Origin: Suilimivivens sp964507235 | Lineage (GTDB): Bacteria > Bacillota > Clostridia > Lachnospirales > Lachnospiraceae | DNA length: 33,751 bases | Direction of reading: 5' to 3' | Assembly (NCBI GenBank): GCA_964507235.1 | Contig: CAZDPE010000014.1 | Span: 1-33,751 of the forward strand | Shown: piece after piece, positions 31,404 through 33,751 of the stretch | Layout: each line of letters starts with the position of its first letter | Position numbering within the stretch: the first letter of the stretch is position 1 | Notes under the pieces: generated by a model | What the model was told of the DNA's origin: nothing | Database searches by the model: none | Seen by the model: the letters and a program-made list of their open reading frames with translations, nothing else | Program-made: the position numbers and the translations under genes

Positions 31404-33005
31404 CTAACCCCAATCCTGGTTAAGCCAGTTACGCAGCAGGCTTGCCGCCGCTTCGGGATTTTCATCCACAAATTTTTCTACCATTCTTCTGGTTTCCGAA
31501 ATATATTCTGTGCCGATATCCTCAAGCTCCACCTCTGGCTGGGATTGAAGCAGTGACTCTACAGGCAGTTCCTCCGGCTGCTGAACAGGCTTTTCGGAAC
31601 GCATGCTTCTGAATACCACAAAAGCAAGCAAAGCCAGAATGATAATAATCAACACTATCTGTATAACATCGGAAACTTCAATCTGCAAACCTTCTTTATC
31701 AAAAAATATATTCTCCGTACGCGCCACAAATGCAATATTCTCTTCGGGAAAACCTGTTGCTTTGGCAACTACCTCATACATCTGGTCGTCCACTTCCATT
31801 CTTGTCCCTTCGGCATTTGCAATCTTATATTCTTCCCATGTAATTCCGTCCAGAAGCCCCTGGGCTTTAATATCTTCTTCCCGGATAACATTGTACTTAA
31901 TAGCTGTAATCGCTATGGAAGAGCTGTCGTAAACAATAGCTCCCGGCAGGCTGTTAACGGTTTTGATATGTTCATTGGGCAGATAATTATCTTCTGTTTC
32001 CTCTGACGAAGAGCTGCTGTTTGCAGAATCCTGATATTCATACTCAATGCTTTCTCCGTTGGAATCCGTGCCCGGAATGCCGCCGCCTGTATTTTCCGAT
32101 TCCGATGTATAGGTTCTCTGGGAGCTTCTCATACCCTCAGTTCTTCCGTCAGGAGCCGAATATTCATGATAAACATCCTCGCTGGAAGAAAAATCCAGAT
32201 CCAGATTACTTGCCACTTCCACCTTATCAAATTCATTGGTGCCGAGAAGCACCTGCCTGATTTCACTTTTAATCTTATTTTCCCACTGGGTCTTCACTCC
32301 GATCTGGGAACTGGCAGTTCCCGCAGCGCTGTAGCTGTCATCTCCTGAAAACAGCATATTTCCCGCCGTATCCATGATCACAATCTCTTCATCCGTTTCG
32401 TTCCCTACGGCCTTGCTCACCGCTTTTGCCAGAAAAGCCGCGTTATCCGAAGTAAATTCCCCGTCCAGCTCCAGAAGTATCGATACAGTAGTATCTTCTT
32501 TCGTGGCAATCAATGTTCCGTCATTTTCCGGTATATGAACTTCTACTATCGCACTTTTCACGGAATCAAATTTGGCAATAAAATCCTCTGCCAGCCTGGT
32601 TTCCAGATACAATTCATATTTTCTTTGTTTATCAGACTCTGTTGTTCCAAATCCGCCGTCCGTAACATTATCTATGGTATAGGTTGCTGCCTGAATATCA
32701 TTCGCTCCCAGCAAAAGACTGGCATCCGACTGTTCCTTCTTATTGATTTTGATCTGATAGCCGTCGTCAGACACCGTATAATCCAATCCCTGTTCATCCA
32801 GCAAATCAACTACCTCAGAGGCTTCTTTGGTTGTCGTACAGTTTAACAGCACTACATACTGCGGCTGCGCCAGCACCGTTATTAAGATGGCAATCGCTAT
32901 GATGACGCCCGCCGTTGATGCAATAATAAAAGTTTTCTGCCTGGTGGAAAATTTATTCCACCATTCCAGCAATTTGTTCAATAGCTCTTTTATTCTATCG
33001 GCCAT
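31404..33005 (-). CDS. fliF: MS-ring protein FliF
   Basis: FliF, 533 residues, forms the MS ring in the inner membrane. Membrane helices are at about 24-46 and about 440-462. Between them are the secretin-like ring-building motifs (YELYLETRLAEDFIAKFDSV, IVEVHIPENDG) and the beta-collar region rich in Ser. The C-terminal tail (RRMVEKFVDENPEAAASLLR) is the FliG-binding peptide. GGGGAGTAAGTC precedes the ATG. Standard position between fliE and fliG. Confidence 0.96.
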   Translation of the reverse strand: MADRIKELLNKLLEWWNKFSTRQKTFIIASTAGVIIAIAILITVLAQPQYVVLLNCTTTKEASEVVDLLDEQGLDYTVSDDGYQIKINKKEQSDASLLLGANDIQAATYTIDNVTDGGFGTTESDKQRKYELYLETRLAEDFIAKFDSVKSAIVEVHIPENDGTLIATKEDTTVSILLELDGEFTSDNAAFLAKAVSKAVGNETDEEIVIMDTAGNMLFSGDDSYSAAGTASSQIGVKTQWENKIKSEIRQVLLGTNEFDKVEVASNLDLDFSSSEDVYHEYSAPDGRTEGMRSSQRTYTSESENTGGGIPGTDSNGESIEYEYQDSANSSSSSEETEDNYLPNEHIKTVNSLPGAIVYDSSSIAITAIKYNVIREEDIKAQGLLDGITWEEYKIANAEGTRMEVDDQMYEVVAKATGFPEENIAFVARTENIFFDKEGLQIEVSDVIQIVLIIIILALLAFVVFRSMRSEKPVQQPEELPVESLLQSQPEVELEDIGTEYISETRRMVEKFVDENPEAAASLLRNWLNQDWG

Positions 33006-33039
33006 GACTTACTCCCCGTTTCTTCCGCACAGTAAAGTT

Positions 33040-33363
33040 TTAAATCTGAATCTGCATAATTTCTTTATATGCATCCAGGAATTTGTCACGAACAGCCACT
33101 GTATACTGGAGCGCGGCAGAAGCCTTCTGTAATGAAATCGTTAAATCATGTGTATTTTCTGATTCCCCTAACGCCCACTTCAATTTTTCGTTTTCCGCAT
33201 CAGAAAGATAGGCATTGGTTGTATTTAAATTATCAATTGCCATATCAAGCAGACTTCCAAAATCCTCTGTATCCTCTCCGCTGACAGAGGAAAACGCCGG
33301 ACTGGTTTCAGCCGCCTTTCTGATGACATCCGATGTAACATTATATAAAGACGAAATATCCAC
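33040..33363 (-). CDS. fliE: hook-basal body protein FliE
   Basis: FliE, 107 residues, joins the MS ring to the rod. The C-terminal half (THDLTISLQKASAALQYTVA, then VRDKFLDAYKEIMQIQI) is the family signature. It uses a GTG start at 33363, supported by AGGAGG eight bases upstream. It follows flgC by 42 bases. Confidence 0.96.
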   Translation of the reverse strand: MDISSLYNVTSDVIRKAAETSPAFSSVSGEDTEDFGSLLDMAIDNLNTTNAYLSDAENEKLKWALGESENTHDLTISLQKASAALQYTVAVRDKFLDAYKEIMQIQI

Positions 33364-33405
33364 TTTTTCTTCCTCCTATGTCGCTGCAGGCTTTCGCCGG
33401 GCCTT

Positions 33406-33751
33406 TTACTGTCCCATTTCAAGTCCCTTGACAGCTATTGCCTTGCTTGCAGTAAAAGCAGTCGCATTTGCTTCAAAAGCGCGGCTGGCATCGATTAAAT
33501 TGGTCATTTCCGTAACAATATTTACGTTGGGATATGTAACATAACCGTTCTCATCAGCATCCGGATGAGAAGGATCATACGCCATGACCATATCTGTCCA
33601 GGTATCCTCGGAAACACTGCTTACCCTGACTCCCTGCCCACTGTAGGCATCACTGGCACGGCTGAAGACGTGGCTGAAATCCGCTGCGCTTTCTCCTCTC
33701 TGCTCGAAAGTAACCACCTTACGCCTGTAAGGCGTGCCATCCGCAGTCCTT
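33406..33751 (-). CDS. flgC: flagellar rod protein FlgC (5' end beyond the window)
   Basis: The C-terminal 114 residues of the proximal-rod protein FlgC; the frame stays open to the right edge (RTADGTPYRRKVVTFEQRG), so the start lies beyond it. VSEDTWTDMVMAYDPSHPDA, NVNIVTEMTNLIDASRAFEA and AIAVKGLEMGQ are diagnostic of FlgC. It should be preceded by flgB and the main operon promoter outside the window. Confidence 0.94.
   Translation of the reverse strand, partial: RTADGTPYRRKVVTFEQRGESAADFSHVFSRASDAYSGQGVRVSSVSEDTWTDMVMAYDPSHPDADENGYVTYPNVNIVTEMTNLIDASRAFEANATAFTASKAIAVKGLEMGQ

Overview
The window is almost entirely one large flagellar/chemotaxis (fla/che) operon. Every gene lies on the minus strand, so transcription runs from the right edge (flgC, cut by position 33751) to the left edge. 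Moderate GC, strong AGGAGG-type ribosome binding sites, a FliY-type switch protein, CheC and CheD, FlbD, FlhF/FlhG and a SigD/FliA sigma factor all point to a motile Bacillota. Several operon-specific small proteins (the 105-aa and 91-aa proteins and the MltG-like fragment) look most like Lachnospiraceae (Clostridia). This placement comes from family knowledge, not a search.

Layout in transcription order (right to left): rod, basal body, switch and export-ATPase genes flgC-fliE-fliF-fliG-fliH-fliI-fliJ (33751-27682); a YlxF/MotE-like membrane protein; hook genes fliK-flgD-(flagellar operon protein)-flgE (26719-22563); flbD, the stator genes motA-motB, fliL, and the switch genes fliM-fliY, then cheY (22493-17470); the export gate fliO-fliP-fliQ-fliR-flhB-flhA (17468-11947); the placement regulators flhF-flhG and a PilZ c-di-GMP receptor (11950-9135); the chemotaxis block cheB-cheA-cheW-cheC-cheD (9040-4705); a two-helix membrane protein, the sigma factor fliA, a FapA-like protein, and three poorly characterised proteins (a 105-aa protein, a SwrB-like protein and an MltG-like LysM-domain protein) ending at 171. 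Genes are packed with short gaps or ATGA-type overlaps. The longest gene-free stretches are the 170 bases at the left end, 94 bases before cheB, and about 70-80 bases on each side of flgE and before the flagellar operon protein.

Together the genes build a flagellum, power and switch it, connect it to a CheA-CheY pathway with CheC/FliY-type phosphatases, and encode the sigma factor for late genes. The order parallels the Bacillus subtilis fla/che operon, in which sigD is followed by swrB and then rpsB. By analogy rpsB is the expected gene just past the left edge and flgB just past the right edge; neither is visible.

The best non-textbook signals are: a close match to a SigD/sigma-28 promoter (TAAG-N15-GCCGATAT) between the ylxF-like gene and fliK, which could create a feedback loop through fliA about 22 kb downstream; a CheB that lacks its receiver domain; perfect or near-perfect hairpins flanking the hook gene; and a 3'-terminal module of little-studied proteins. 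I saw no mobile elements, CRISPR arrays, tRNA or rRNA genes. I do not see an entirely new system; the operon tail and the regulatory sites are where new biology is most likely.
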